DNA from: Tipula vernalis
Taxonomy: Eukaryota; Arthropoda; Insecta; Diptera; Tipulidae
DNA length: 64,000 nt
Assembly: GCA_958295665.1 (NCBI GenBank)
Contig: OY282560.1
Coordinates: forward strand, 44,950,333 to 45,014,332
Reading direction: 5' to 3'
Below, piece after piece: positions 33,732 to 46,500 of the stretch (within the stretch, counting starts at the first letter, position 1; the number at the start of each line of letters is the position of its first letter). The notes beneath the pieces are model-generated. The model saw nothing but the letters and a program-made list of their open reading frames with translations, was not told where the DNA came from and did no database searches. The position numbers and the translations under genes were made by a program.

Positions 33732-34548
33732 ACCAAATTAATTTGTGCGATTGCTTTCACAGAACCATACCAAAAACCAACTGGTTACCACAGTTATGAT
33801 TGCATTTCGCTGCCCCTGCCATGATATTATTGTAACAAAGTTGAGCCTTGATAAAGAATGATGCGTGATCCAACTAAATTACTTATCGTTTTCGAGAACG
33901 TAACTGTTAGAATACCAATTGCAAAATGATGGCCATATATTTATAGGCATTAGGAATCGATTACTTCTGGCAAGCTCGCTTGGATTTGGAGTAGTTGCCG
34001 TAATTAATACCAACTGTGAATGCTATAGATAGATAGTTTTAATATTTTACAAAATAATTTTGTTTTTGACAATCTAACATAATTGCGGTGGTGAAAGTTA
34101 AAAGTAAAACATACACAGTCAAATTTTATAAATCAAATAGTATGGTACCTACGTGTCAGATGGCGCAGAATAAATTATAATTATTTGATTCATTTATGTA
34201 AATAGAGAAATAATTTGTTTAATAACATTTTCGAATAGATACAATTTTAGTACATAAAAAACAGAATAAATTTCGTTTGGTCAGCATATTTTAAACATTT
34301 TATTTAAAACACATAGTAAAATCTATATTCAAATTAATTTCAATAGATAGAGCTGTGAAATGGTTATAATATCGACATAAAATTTTTTAATTTTGCTCTT
34401 TTCATTTAAATGTCACATTTCGCACAGATGTCGCTAATTATTTACAATTTCTTACTTTGTAACGTAAAAAATTTCAGGTAAAAAATACAATTATTTACAC
34501 GTAAATAATAGTGTAAATTACGCAATGTAATTTACGTGAACAACACTG

Positions 34549-34556
34549 GATGTAGC
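34549..34556. other. Right 8-bp target-site duplication (GATGTAGC)
   Basis: Exact match to 32438-32445, directly after the CACTG terminus. Confidence 0.9.
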
Positions 34557-34690
34557 GCGGAAACTGCTGCAATAAGTGTGAGTGAAGTTAAGTGTTGTGA
34601 AATTTGATGGTGTTTTAAATTTGTTGTTTACAAGCTCCGTATTGTAAGCTTCAAGCATTTTGCAGAACGAGTAGCAAATTGGAACCACAA
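34557..34690 (+). other. Candidate non-coding 5' exon ending in a strong splice donor
   Basis: The sequence between the hAT element and ACAACTG|GTAAGTC is less AT-rich and less repetitive than its neighbours and ends in a consensus donor at 34691. It holds TGATGG but no extended frame. It could be a host untranslated exon. No acceptor exon was found in the window, so support is weak. Confidence 0.2.
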
Positions 34691-34839
34691 CTGGTAAGTC
34701 TCCTATAATTTAAATTGTTTACTTAAAATATTCCATTTTCATTCGGCTATACAACTGATTCTCTTTCCTTTGATCTACGCTACAGCGAAATGTTCGACTG
34801 AGCAAGCACGGGTTTTTACAAACGGGTTTTCATGCTCAT

Positions 34840-36215
34840 GAAATTTGAAAAGTTTTAGAAATTATAGGATATTGAAATTTGGTAGAATTTATAGAAAGTT
34901 GAATAATTTATAAAAACTAAATTTAAAAAAATTTAAAAAAAAAATTGAAAATTAAAATTTTTAACGAAATTAAAGCATACAGGATTGAACAGGATTAAAA
35001 CTAGCATTGAAAGAAAATCAAAATTTAAAGATTTTGTAGAATTTCTACAATTCTTAAGTATAAAAGAAGTTGTAAAGGGAATTGAAAAAATTGTAGAATA
35101 TTCCGAAATTCTAAACTAAATTTATTGAGTTTACAGAATTTAAAAATATGTTGAGAATTGAAAAATCGGTAGAATACATAGAATTTATAAAATTACTAAA
35201 GTTTCTAAATTTAAAGAATTTAATCAAGGAATTAAAAAAATTGGATTAATTTGAAGGATAATTTATCAAATTGTTAGAATTAGGAAAGTTATTACAATTT
35301 GTAGATTTTACAGATTTTGTAGAATAGGTAGAATATTAAAAAAAATTATAGAATTAGTTGAATTACACAATTTATTGTAAATGCCGTAAAGAATTTTTAG
35401 AATTTAGAGTTTATAGAATTTATAGGATTTCAAGTAGTAGAATTTATTAAGCTCAAAAGTTTGGAGATTTTTAGGATTTAACGATTTTTAAAAATTGAAA
35501 GAATTGGTAAAATTTATGGAGTTTTTAAAATGTGTAGGGTTTTATAGTTTATTGCATGGAATTAGTAGAAAATAATTAGTAAGACTCAAAGAATTTAGAA
35601 AATATACGTGCTAGCATTAAAAAAACTAAGGATTTGGTTGAATTTGCAGAATTTAAAGAACTTATAGATTTCATCAAATTAACAGAGATAAATATTTAGG
35701 ATTTAAGGTACAATTTTAAAAAATGTAAAATACAAATCTAAAGAATTTAAAGGTATTACAGATTTATTGAAAGTTTAGACTTGAAAAATCGGTAGAATGC
35801 ATAGAATTTTTAAAATTAGAAGAATTAAACAAATTAGAAATGATTTGGAGAATAAAATTTATTAGAAATTCTTAGAATATCTTTAATAGAAATTGTAGAA
35901 TTTACAGATTTTGTAGAATAGGACGAATTGGGAAAATTACCCTAACGAATTTTAAAAATTTAGAGTTTGTGGTAATTGCAGAAATTTATTGAATTTTAAG
36001 ATTCTAAAAAATTGACAGAATTAGTAGAATATATGGAATTTAGAAAAATGTTGAAACCTGAGAAATCAGTAGAATTTATAAAATTAGTCAAATTTCTGAA
36101 TTAAAAAAATTTATTGAATCATTAAGAATCAAGTAATTAAATACATTAGAATTTAAAAAATTTAAAGAATTTGTAGAGTTTCTTAATAGAGTATTAAAAA
36201 ATTATAAAATTTAAT
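34840..36215 (+). repeat. Degenerate TAGAATTTA array, second locus
   Basis: About 1.4 kb of irregular AGAATTTATAGAA, AAAATTTA and GTAGAATTT words, in the same orientation as 10256-11430. No open frame of interest. Confidence 0.8.
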
Positions 36216-36269
36216 GATAATTATTATAAACTGGAGAGCCGCCGTTATTTCCATAATTGAATATGTTTT

Positions 36270-36700
36270 TCAAATTTTCACAATAGATGCAAAATCTTCT
36301 CGAAACCGAGACGTGGACATAGGAATGTTGTAAAGTCTTTGGCATAAAGACTGAAACGCCGCTTTCTTATGCAACCCATTATGGTGGGAGTCGGCAGTGA
36401 TGAATCTCAAGGTGTTTATCGGTTTTCTATAGATTCCGAACTCTAATTTGTTATGTGTTCTCGTCACCTGTACGTTAGTTCAATATCTCCAAAGTTCATT
36501 CCAAATCCGCCTTTTTAATTATTGCGTAAACGAGAAAACAGTGAGGAGTTCCTAATTGATTTCTCAAACTAGCACATAAAAATTTTGGTAACATATGGCG
36601 ATATGAATTGTGATGACTATTGGTGCATTTGGGTACAAAGCGGTTACATCAAAAGACATTTGTGCTTCATCATCATGTAGAAGCATGTGAAGTAGCCCAG
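36270..36700 (-). pseudogene. Penelope-like element reverse transcriptase fragment
   Basis: On the minus strand, MSFDVTALYPNAPI (about 36615-36660) matches the catalytic palm motif of Penelope-like RT, which usually reads SFDVxxLFxxxP. Then LEFGIYRKPINTLRFITADS (upstream end at about 36450) and HKKAAFQSLCQRLYNIPMST are the characteristic RT C-terminal region. About 200 residues that should separate them, including the DD box, are missing, and no GIY-YIG endonuclease was seen. It is a short dead scrap. Confidence 0.7.
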
Positions 36701-38200
36701 GATTTTATTGCCTCTTGTTAGATTTAAAAAAAAAAATTGGGGGCGAGTAGCAGGGACAGCAGAGACGCAACGATTTCAACAACAACGTCAAGCAATACTA
36801 CCTACAGTTAGTACAAATTTGGGTGACCGCATGGGAACATGATGATGGAACGAAATCTCGCCCCCCCCCTCACAACCGCCGATGAAAAAAGTGGTGGAGG
36901 GAATAATAATAGTTGTTAACAGCATTTCAGAAAAAAGAGTTTGCGGCACCAGGAAATTTGTGTTGTCATTGTGTCTTCTTACAGGTTAGAGCAGTAGATG
37001 AACTTTAAAAATTGTATTATCTTGTGCTAAATAAATTACTAAAAAATATATTACTAACAAATTTACTAACTATCAACTACTTAGGTGTCTGGAACCGGGT
37101 TGAGTCTTTGTTGCTAACATTCCTTTCCCATCCCTCGATCTTGTTATATGTAAAAAGGTGTACGACGGCGGCCTGGCCAGGGGCGGATATCACAACTATT
37201 AGACTTATGTGGTTATCGATGTGGCGCCTTTCTTCGGGTGCTATGTTTGGCTTCATGAAAGAATGGTGTCGTGTTGTGTAACATGTGTATAGTTGGTGTG
37301 TGGTATTCGCATTTATAATACGGGGGAGACTTGCTTAACTTGATCGTACATCGCAATCAATCAAATCAATCAATCATTAAGGTACTACATAATTTCTTGT
37401 CATCCTTTCACAGAAAGGACTAAAGTCAAACGGCTTTGGGGCGTTTCTTATTTTAGCATGGGAAATACAAACGTAAATATTAATAAAAATGTGAATATTT
37501 TTGAAACTTTTTGTTGTTTTCCTGTCATCCGGTCCATAGCGGCTTTAGGGAGTTTTCAAATAAAAAAATATAAATCTTTGTAAAATTTTCTAATTTGTAA
37601 GAAAGTTGGATTTTAATAAATTGTCAATGTGGACGATTGATCAAATGAAATAAAATCACTTTTGAAAAATTTGGGGAGAAAAGACCCTAAAAAATCTTAA
37701 TTAAATACAAAATAAGTGCCCCATATAAAAAGAATTCTTTTTTTTTGGTTTTTAGGGTTACGATATCAACCCAAAAAGTTGTTTTATTAAAAATACGTTT
37801 TTTGGGGTTTTTGTGGGATTTGTGGCGAGGTTTGTAAAGATACCAACCCACACAATCTATAATTTGTTTCTAAAATCCGAGTTGGAACCAAATTTTAATA
37901 TGTACATGTTTTTCGAAAATAATGTTCTGTTTCCAGTTTTATTCAAACTTAAATCGAACTCAATTAAAATTTACTGAAAGAAACCGGATTTTGCTTCGAT
38001 TTGAAACCAATTTGAAAAAATGTTTGCGGGTTTTGTAAATCGAATTTCAATCGCTCGCTTTGATTATTGAAGAATATTCTAACAGAAATCTTCCCAAACT
38101 TGCGTTGAGCACCAGCATTTGAGTAAAATTTAGAAATTGGCGAAAGTCTTTGAAAAAATGTTGGGGCATTTCAGGCTACATTTCTTAGCCACAGGAGCTA
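36701..38200. other. Unassigned sequence, partly less AT-rich
   Basis: Includes a CCCCCCCCC run near 36861-36869 and a 90-codon frame (37012-37281) without motifs. CTACATAATTTCTT recurs at 37386-37399. No gene was recognised. Confidence 0.4.
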
Positions 38201-40335
38201 TATTTAAAAAGCATCTAAACTATTAAATAATAGGTTGAAAAACTACAAAATTTACTAATATTTGTAACACAAACAAGTCTCAAGAACTAAATACTCAATT
38301 GTACAAGTTAAATTGGTGAAAATTGCGTTTTAGAATTTAATAAGAAACGTATAACTTTCAAGGTGCTTTAAATTTAATTCAAATCTTAAACCAAAGTATT
38401 CATATTCCACTCCAAACTTCTTTATATATTAGTTTTGTTCAGAATTAAGTCAAATATCAACATATTTAAATCAACCTTTAAAATATTTAACAAATACAAA
38501 ATACACTCAAATATTTATCTTGCGAAAAATTTAAAATTCCCTAATCAAGAGTGACACAGCAAAGATAAAATTACAAACGCTACTTAAGCTAATCAATCAA
38601 AATTTATTGTACTCATTTTTAACTAAATGTGCTTAATTAAAATATCAACTCAAATTAATCTATTTAATCTATATAGCCACATAAAACGATTAAATAAAAC
38701 CGTCAGCCTTTCAAATCAATATCGAAATAGCTGTTGTGCGTAAAAAAAAAAAAAATCGCTACCATAAAATAGAAAAATTCATTCACTAACAAAAAAGCGC
38801 CACAAATCAAATAAACAAAACAAAACAAACAATAATTTTATAACAACTCAACACCTTTTATAATTTAAACATTTTAATTTTTATCATTCGAATAATTACA
38901 ACGAGTATTTATTATTAATATTATTATTATTATTATCGAGTGTGATAATGAACTTGAAATTATTTTGTACACTTTCGATTTTCATTTTGCTTTTCACTTA
39001 TATTTCATTTTGTTTTATTTGGTTATCGTTACACAAATTTCACTCAAAAAAAAAAAAAAAAAAAAATTGACTCAAAACTTAATAAAAAAAAAAAAATTAA
39101 AATTAAATTTATTTAAAAATATTTATTATTAATTTTATTACCGATATATATATTTTTTTGTTTTTTAAATAAAAGCACAAAGTTTAATTTATTTTTTGGA
39201 GAGTTGTGTGTGTCTTCTTTGAAATTCAAATAAACTTTAAATTATAAATTTTTGTGTATAATATAACAACTTTTTTTTTAACAGAAAAAAAATTAAATCT
39301 CGCGGATTGAAAAAATTAAAGTAAAATAAAAACTTTTTCTTTTTTTTTTTTTGTTATTATTACTAGATTTATTAATTTTTTTTTTTTTTTTATATTTAAT
39401 AGTAAACAAGAAAACAATAAAAAATGTTCGCGAATAATTTTTATATTTTGACTGGGACACACAAGTGAAACTTGCAACAGCAAAAATTTAAATGACAAAA
39501 TTGTAGTTGGAATTAGTGATTTGTCTATTTTGGTTTTTATTAATTTTTTTGTTGTTTTTGTTTTTACAACAGAAATTTACAACATTGAATTCGATGAATG
39601 TACACACAACGTGTATAGTATATGAACTGATGCCGCTATACACACATAATATACGAGTAATATAGAAGGAAAGAAATATTATGAATGATGGATGGTGTAG
39701 AGTAAAAATTAAAAAAAAGTTTTCTTGCAAATAAAAACTAAAAACTTTATAGTATTTTAATGATTTTGTTTATTTTCTTTGTAGGTTAGATTTATTTTGG
39801 TAACCATTAGCATTTGAAAGTGCATTCAGGTATGAAATGTTACTTGCGCAAAAATAATTGATGATAAATTTACGATTTGTTGTCTGATTTGATTTCCGAG
39901 ACGTATATATATACAGTAAAGTTGTTTACTATATCACGTTTCAATATTCCTACATAGCATTTACTAATCCGTCAAATGTCATTCAAACTGATTTTTATAT
40001 ATATATAAAAGTTTGATTGGCTCTTTAATTTGACTTAAAAATTTTAATTCTTCTTTAGAAATTTAAATAATTTGCATATAATCTTTATGAGTTTAATATT
40101 GTGACACCGCGCCATAGAAACTGGTTAAATAATTTTAGATGGAGAATATATAGTCGATTATGAATACTAAAAACTGGCATGCGATTTTTTTTTTGGTGTG
40201 AATTTGTTTTTAAGCAAGAGGTTATTAAGGTATATTGTAAAGTTATCCAAAATAGCTCAAATAGCTCAAATATCCCAATTAGTTGAAATATTATAAAAAA
40301 AGCTAACTTTCTATTTCAAAAAAACTCATTTTAAT
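38201..40335. other. Very AT-rich sequence with homopolymer tracts
   Basis: Contains A runs near 39046-39066 and 39083-39096, T runs near 39338-39350 and 39377-39390, and (ATT)n near 38911-38936. No transposon domain or coding feature was recognised. Composition resembles 18.7-19.8 kb, another apparently low-copy region. Confidence 0.5.
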
Positions 40336-41814
40336 TTTTTGTATGTGTTATATCTGAGGCTTGCCTTATAATTGCCGTCGCCTCCGGGTCCACGCTCATT
40401 GAGCGGGTGTTAATAAGTGACCTAGGTATAAGGCGGGTGACGCTAAATGATGGCAAATGGGCCGGATTAAGATGTAAAGCGACCCGTGCTGACGATCTGC
40501 CAGGCTGGGGGCCCATTTAACAAAGCTCAGTCGTACACGGAGCCCTCTGGATACCTGGCGACCTCCAGTTGTTATTAGCCTTACCTGCATATACGGATCT
40601 CTGCGCAGGCGGACCTTTATTTCTCCGACACTCGTGGGAATCACAATGTACAGATCTAACAATAAGAAAATCAAGGGCACCGGCTCTCCTCAAAAGCCGG
40701 TATCAGCGAAGGGAGATACTTTGAACCAGGCGGTTGTGGCCTCTAATGTTGCAGAGGTGGTTGACTCTAGGGCACCAGTCCCGGGAGTTAGCGGTAACAA
40801 TGCAGCACAGGGGAGTGGGACGAAAGACATTCCTCCGGCGAATAGGCAGTACAGAAATCGCCGCTCGGCATTTCGAATTCTCGAGAAGTGGGCTGCGACC
40901 CCTTAGGGGCAGCTCACGGAAGAACAGAAAACATCAATAGCTTGGGCAAGGAGCACTGTGGGCTGCGGAAGCTCGGAAAGGGACCATGTGTCGAAAAGAC
41001 AGCGGTCCCAGGACGAGGTGGAAGTAGTCAACAGCAAGCGAGCGGGCTAAGTTGCTGACTGACAAGGGGCCGAGCTCCAACTCAGGACAAAGCTGAAGAT
41101 GACTGCATGCTCGGACTCTAGATCTGTGGATCTTTATAAAAAGGCTATAGCCAAAGTAGGGGAGGTGTGGCCAGGCGCAAAGCTAGCGGCAGTTAGCCGG
41201 GAGGAAATTCCCAGCAGGCCGAGGGCACGTGTTTGGCTGCCATCCGAATTGGCTAACCCTGACGAGGCTTTGAAAATCATTCAGGCCAGTAACCCGAATC
41301 TTCCGATCGGAAATTGGAGGATCGTCAAGCAGGAGGAGGCGAAGGGGGGCTCGAAATTATCAATTATGGTAATAAATAAGGAGAACAAAAAGAAGGGAGT
41401 AATTGACTTCGGATTCGGGTCAATTACTCTAAACGTTTCTAAAAAGGATGGGGCGAAAGCGCGTACGGGAGGCCAACCGGAGGATGGTATAAACCCGCCC
41501 AGGCCTGAAGGGGGTACGAGCAGCATAGGGGGAGAAGCTGAGGGTAGGGGGAAGACTGAATCCGGCGACCTCGGTCTGGCAAGGATTCACTTGGAAGATG
41601 AGGAGGGGCACATAAGCGAAGGAGCTGGTGTACCGATGGAGAAGGGTGTCGGCAGTCCGGCCAGACGGGGGGCACTGACAAGTCCTCTATAGAGGGTATG
41701 AGGGTAAGCGAGACGGGCGAATCCGGCGCATCCCAAAATACCGACAAATAATATTTATGCGGTAGCAGGAATATACCATAGTGGTAGGTAACCCAAAAAA
41801 CCCAAAAACCCCCC
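40336..41814 (+). mobile_element. Non-LTR retrotransposon relic, 5' part, cut off by the satellite
   Basis: Base composition changes sharply at about 40340, from very AT-rich to roughly balanced, and the GC-rich block holds a leader and an ORF1-type gene. The block ends at about 41814 in A/C-rich sequence (ACCCAAAAAACCC...), followed at once by the first satellite monomer. No ORF2 follows, so the element lacks its 3' half within the window. Confidence 0.65.
40646..41692 (+). pseudogene. DUF4780-type ORF1 (Gag-like) with three in-frame stops
   Basis: One frame runs from ATG 40646 (MYRSNNKKIKGTG) to the stop at 41690-41692, interrupted by TAG 40904, TAA 41048 and TGA 41060. Ignoring the stops, the parts line up: NRRSAFRILEKWAATP, then QLTEEQKTSIAWARSTV, then the KRQRSQDEVE basic-acidic stretch. 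The C-terminal domain (VWPGAKLAAVSREEI, RARVWLP, PIGNWRIVKQEEAKGG, DFGFGSITLNV) resembles DUF4780, common in insect retroelement-derived proteins. The function is presumed RNA binding in the retroelement particle. Codon use is much more GC-rich than anything else in the window, suggesting a different origin or age. Confidence 0.65.
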
Positions 41815-43042
41815 GTCACAGCAATTACAGGTCCCGAAACCAGAGGTATCAACCATCGTAATCGGACCATTTTAGATTTTTGTCGCCCAAAAACTTGTGG
41901 GCTATAACCTGCACAGTTAATTTTCAATAAAATTGAATTTTCTAAGAAATGTTTAGAAATAATCGAGCAATCAAAATGAAAATTGTCACAGCAATTACAG
42001 GTCCCGAAACCTATTAATAGAGGTGTCAACCATCGTAATCGGACCATTTTAGATTTTTGCCGCCCAAAAACTTGTGGTATAACACAGTTAATTTTCAATA
42101 AAATTGAATTTTCTAAGAAATGTTTAGAAATAATCGAGCAATCAAAATGAAAATTGTCACAGAAATTACAGGTCCCGAAACCTATTGATAGAGGTATCAA
42201 CCATCGTAATCGGACCATTTTAGATTTTTGCCGCCCAAAAACTTGTGGGCTATAGCACAGTTAATTTTCAATAAAATTGAATTTTCTAAGAAATGTTTAG
42301 AAATAATCGAGCAATCAAAATGAAAATTGTCACAGCAATTACAGGTCCCGAAACCTATTGATAGAGGTATCAACCATCGTAATCGGACCATTTTAGATTT
42401 TTGCCGCCCAAAAACTTGTGGGCTATAGCACAGTTAATTTTCAATAAAATTGAATTTTCTAAGAAATGTTTAGAAATAATCGAGCAATCAAAATGAAAAT
42501 TGTCACAGCAATTACAGGTCCCGAAACCTATTGATAGAGGTATCAACCATCGTAATCGGACCATTTTAGATTTTTGCCGCCCAAAAACTTGTGGGCTATA
42601 GCACAGTTAATTTTCAATAAAATTGAATTTTCTAAGAAATGTTTAGAAATAATCGAGCAATCAAAATGAAAATTGTCACAGCAATTACAGGTCCCTAAAC
42701 CTATTAATAGAGGTATTAAGCATCGTAATCGGACCATTTTAGATTTTTGCCGCCCAAAACCTTGTGGGCTATAGCACAGTTAATTATCAATAAAATTGAA
42801 TTTTCTAAGAAATGTTTAGAAATAATCGAGCAATCAAAATGATAATTGTCACAGCAATTACAGGTCCCGAAACCTATTGATAGAGGTATCAACCATCGTA
42901 ATCGGACCATTTTAGATTTTTGCCGCCCAAAAACTTGTGGGCTATAGCACAGTTAATTTTCAATAAAATTGAATTTTCTAAGAAATGTTTAGAAATAATC
43001 GAGCAATCAAAATGAAAATTGTCACAGCAATTACAGGTCCCG

Positions 43043-43142
43043 AAACCTATTGATAGAGGTATCAACCATCGTAATCGGACCATTTTAGATTACCAGACCA
43101 TTGATAGAGGTATCAACCATCGTAATCGGACCATTTTAGATT
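43043..43142. repeat. Partial-monomer duplication in the array
   Basis: The segment from about TTGATAGAGGTATCAACC to CCATTTTAGAT occurs twice with TACCAGACCA between, adding about 53 bp to one monomer. This breaks the otherwise regular phase and lies 200 bp from the assembly gap. Confidence 0.85.
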
Positions 43143-43308
43143 TTTGCCGCCCAAAAACTTGTGGGCTATAGCACAGTTAATTTTCAATAAAATTGAATTT
43201 TGTAAGAAATGTTTAGAAATAATCGAGCAATCAAAATGAAAATTGTCACAGCAATTACAGGTCCCGAAACCTATTGATAGAGGTATCAACCATCGTAATC
43301 GGACCATT

Positions 43309-43508
43309 NNNNNNNNNNNNNNNNNNNNNNNNNNNNNNNNNNNNNNNNNNNNNNNNNNNNNNNNNNNNNNNNNNNNNNNNNNNNNNNNNNNNNNNNNNNN
43401 NNNNNNNNNNNNNNNNNNNNNNNNNNNNNNNNNNNNNNNNNNNNNNNNNNNNNNNNNNNNNNNNNNNNNNNNNNNNNNNNNNNNNNNNNNNNNNNNNNNN
43501 NNNNNNNN
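43309..43508. other. Assembly gap (200 N)
   Basis: A run of exactly 200 N lies inside the satellite array. The round length suggests a placeholder of unknown true size. Monomer class differs on the two sides (TTTTTGCCGCC-type left, TTTTTAGCGCC-type right), so sequence may be missing. Confidence 0.99.
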
Positions 43509-46500
43509 GCAATTACAGGTCCCGAAACCTATTGATAGAGGTATCAACCATCGTAATCGGACCATTTTAAATTTTTAGCGCCCAAAAACTTGTGGGCTAT
43601 AGCACAGTTAATTTTCAATAAAATTGAATTTTCTAAGAAATGTTTAGAAATAATCGAGCAATCAAAATGAAAATTGTCACAGCAATTACAGGTCCCGAAA
43701 CCTATTGATAGAAGTATCAACCATCGTAATCGGAGCATTTTAGATTTTTGCCGCCCAAAAACTTGTGGGCTATAGCACAGTTAATTTTCAATAAAATTGA
43801 ATTTTCTAAGAAATGTTTAGAAATAATCGAGCAATCAAAATGAAAATTGTCACAGCAATTACAGGTCCCGAAACCTATTGATAGAGGTATCAACCATCGT
43901 AATCGGACCAATTTAGATTTTTGCCGCCCAAAAACTTGTGGGCTATAGCACAGTTAATTTTCAATAAAATTGAATTTTCTAAGAAATGTTTAGAAATAAT
44001 CGAGCAATCAAAATGAAAATTGTCACAGCAAATACAGGTCCCGAAACCTATTGATAGAGGTATCAACCATCGTAATCGGACCATTTAGATTTTTGCCGCC
44101 CAAAAACTTGTGGGCTATAGCACAGTTAATTTTCAATAAAATTGAATTTTCTAAGAAATGTTTAGAAATAATCGAGCAATCAAAATGAAAATTGTCACAG
44201 CAATTACAGGTCCCGAAACCTATTGATAGAGGTATCAACCATCGTAATCGGAGCATTTTAGATTTTTGCCGCCCAAAAACTTGTGGGCTATAGCACAGTT
44301 AATTTTCAATAAAATTGAATTTTCTAAGAAATGTTTAGAAATAATCGAGCAATCAAAATGAAAATTGTCACAGCAATTACAGGTCCCGAAACCTATTGAT
44401 AGAGGTATCAACCATCGTAATCGGACCAATTTAGATTTTTGCCGCCCAAAAACTTGTGGGCTATAGCACAGTTAATTTTCAATAAAATTGAATTTTCTAA
44501 GAAATGTTTAGAAATAATCGAGCAATCAAAATGAAAATTGTCACAGCAATTACAGGTCCCGAAACCTATTGATAGAGGTATCAACCATCGTAATCGGACC
44601 ATTTAGATTTTTGCCGCCCAAAAACTTATGGGCTATAGCACAGTTAATTTTCAATAAAATTGAATTTTCTAAGAAATGTTTAGAAATAATCGAGCAATCA
44701 AAATGAAAATTGTCACAGCATTTACAGGTCCCGAAACCTATTGATAGAGGTATCAACCATCGTAATCGGACCATTTTAGATTTTTAGCGCCCAAAAACTT
44801 GTGGGCTATAGCACAGTTAATTTTCAATAAAATTGAATTTTCTAAGAAATGTTTAGAAATAATCGAGCAATCAAAATGAAAATTGTCACAGCAATTACAG
44901 GTCCCGAAACCTATTGATAGAGGTATCAACCATCGTAATCGGACCATTTAGATTTTTGCCGCCCAAAAACTTATGGGCTATAGCACAGTTAATTTTCAAT
45001 AAAATTGAATTTTCTAAGAAATGTTTAGAAATAATCGAGCAATCAAAATGAAAATTGTCACAGCATTTACAGGTCCCGAAACCTATTGATAGAGGTATCA
45101 ACCATCGTAATCGGACCATTTTAGATTTTTAGCGCCCAAAAACTTGTGGGCTATAGCACAGTTAATTTTCAATAAAATTGAATTTTCTAAGAAATGTTTA
45201 GAAATAATCGAGCAATCAAAATGAAAATTGTCACAGCAATTACAGGTCCCGAAACCTATTGATAGAGGTATCAACCATCGTAATCGGACCATTTAGATTT
45301 TTGCCGCCCAAAAACTTGTGGGCTATAGCACAGTTAATTTTCAATAAAATTAAATTTTCTAAGAAATGTTTAGAAATAATCGAGCAATCAAAATGAAAAT
45401 TGTCACAGCAATTACAGGTCCCGAAACCTATTGATAGAGGTATCAACCATCGTAATCGGACCATTTAGATTTTTGCCGCCCAAAAACTTATGGGCTATAG
45501 CACAGTTAATTTTCAATAAAATTGAATTTTCTAAGAAATGTTTAGAAATAATCGAGCAATCAAAATGAAAATTGTCACAGCATTTACAGGTCCCGAAACC
45601 TATTGATAGAGGTATCAACCATCGTAATCGGACCATTTTAGATTTTTAGCGCCCAAAAACTTGTGGGCTATAGCACAGTTAATTTTCAATAAAATTGAAT
45701 TTTCTAAGAAATGTTTAGAAATAATCGAGCAATCAAAATGAAAATTGTCACAGCAATTACAGGTCCCGAAACCTATTGATAGAGGTATCAACCATCGTAA
45801 TCGGACCATTTTAAATTTTTAGCGCCCAAAAACTTGTGGGCTATAGCACAGTTAATTTTCAATAAAATTGAATTTTCTAAGAAATGTTTAGAAATAATCG
45901 AGCAATCAAAATGAAAATTGTCACAGCAATTACAGGTCCCGAAACCTATTGATAGAAGTATCAACCATCGTAATCGGAGCATTTTAGATTTTTGCCGCCC
46001 AAAAACTTGTGGGCTATAGCACAGTTAATTTTCAATAAAATTGAATTTTCTAAGAAATGTTTAGAAATAATCGAGCAATCAAAATGAAAATTGTCACAGC
46101 AATTACAGGTCCCGAAACCTATTGATAGAGGTATCAACCATCGTAATCGGAGCATTTTAGATTTTTGCCGCCCAAAAACTTGTGGGCTATAGCACAGTTA
46201 ATTTTCAATAAAATTGAATTTTCTAAGAAATGTTTAGAAATAATCGAGCAATCAAAATGAAAATTGTCACAGCAATTACAGGTCCCGAAACCTATTGATA
46301 GAGGTATCAACCATCGTAATCGGACCATTTAGATTTTTGCCGCCCAAAAACTTGTGGGCTATAGCACAGTTAATTTTCAATAAAATTGAATTTTCTAAGA
46401 AATGTTTAGAAATAATCGAGCAATCAAAATGAAAATTGTCACAGCAATTACAGGTCCCGAAACCTATTGATAGAGGTATCAACCATCGTAATCGGACCAT

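Larger units (their letters stand above)
32446..34548. mobile_element. Non-autonomous hAT-type transposon, 2103 bp, intact ends
   Basis: The left end reads CAGTGTTGTGCAATTATGCG and the right end, read inward, CAGTGTTGTTCACGTAAATT. The terminal CAGTGTTGT is perfect on both sides, and both subterminal zones carry repeated ACGTAAA/GCGTAAA motifs, as expected for hAT transposase binding regions. A perfect 8-bp duplication flanks the element. No hAT transposase domain (such as the dimerisation region) is present, so it would move only with help in trans. A 77-codon frame at 33257-33490 has unclear status. The preserved duplication suggests a fairly recent insertion. Confidence 0.88.

Noticed and set aside
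37012..37281. 89-codon frame as a possible host gene
   Set aside because: It shows no motif, its composition shifts midway from AT-rich to mixed, and no splice signals or conservation can be judged from the sequence.
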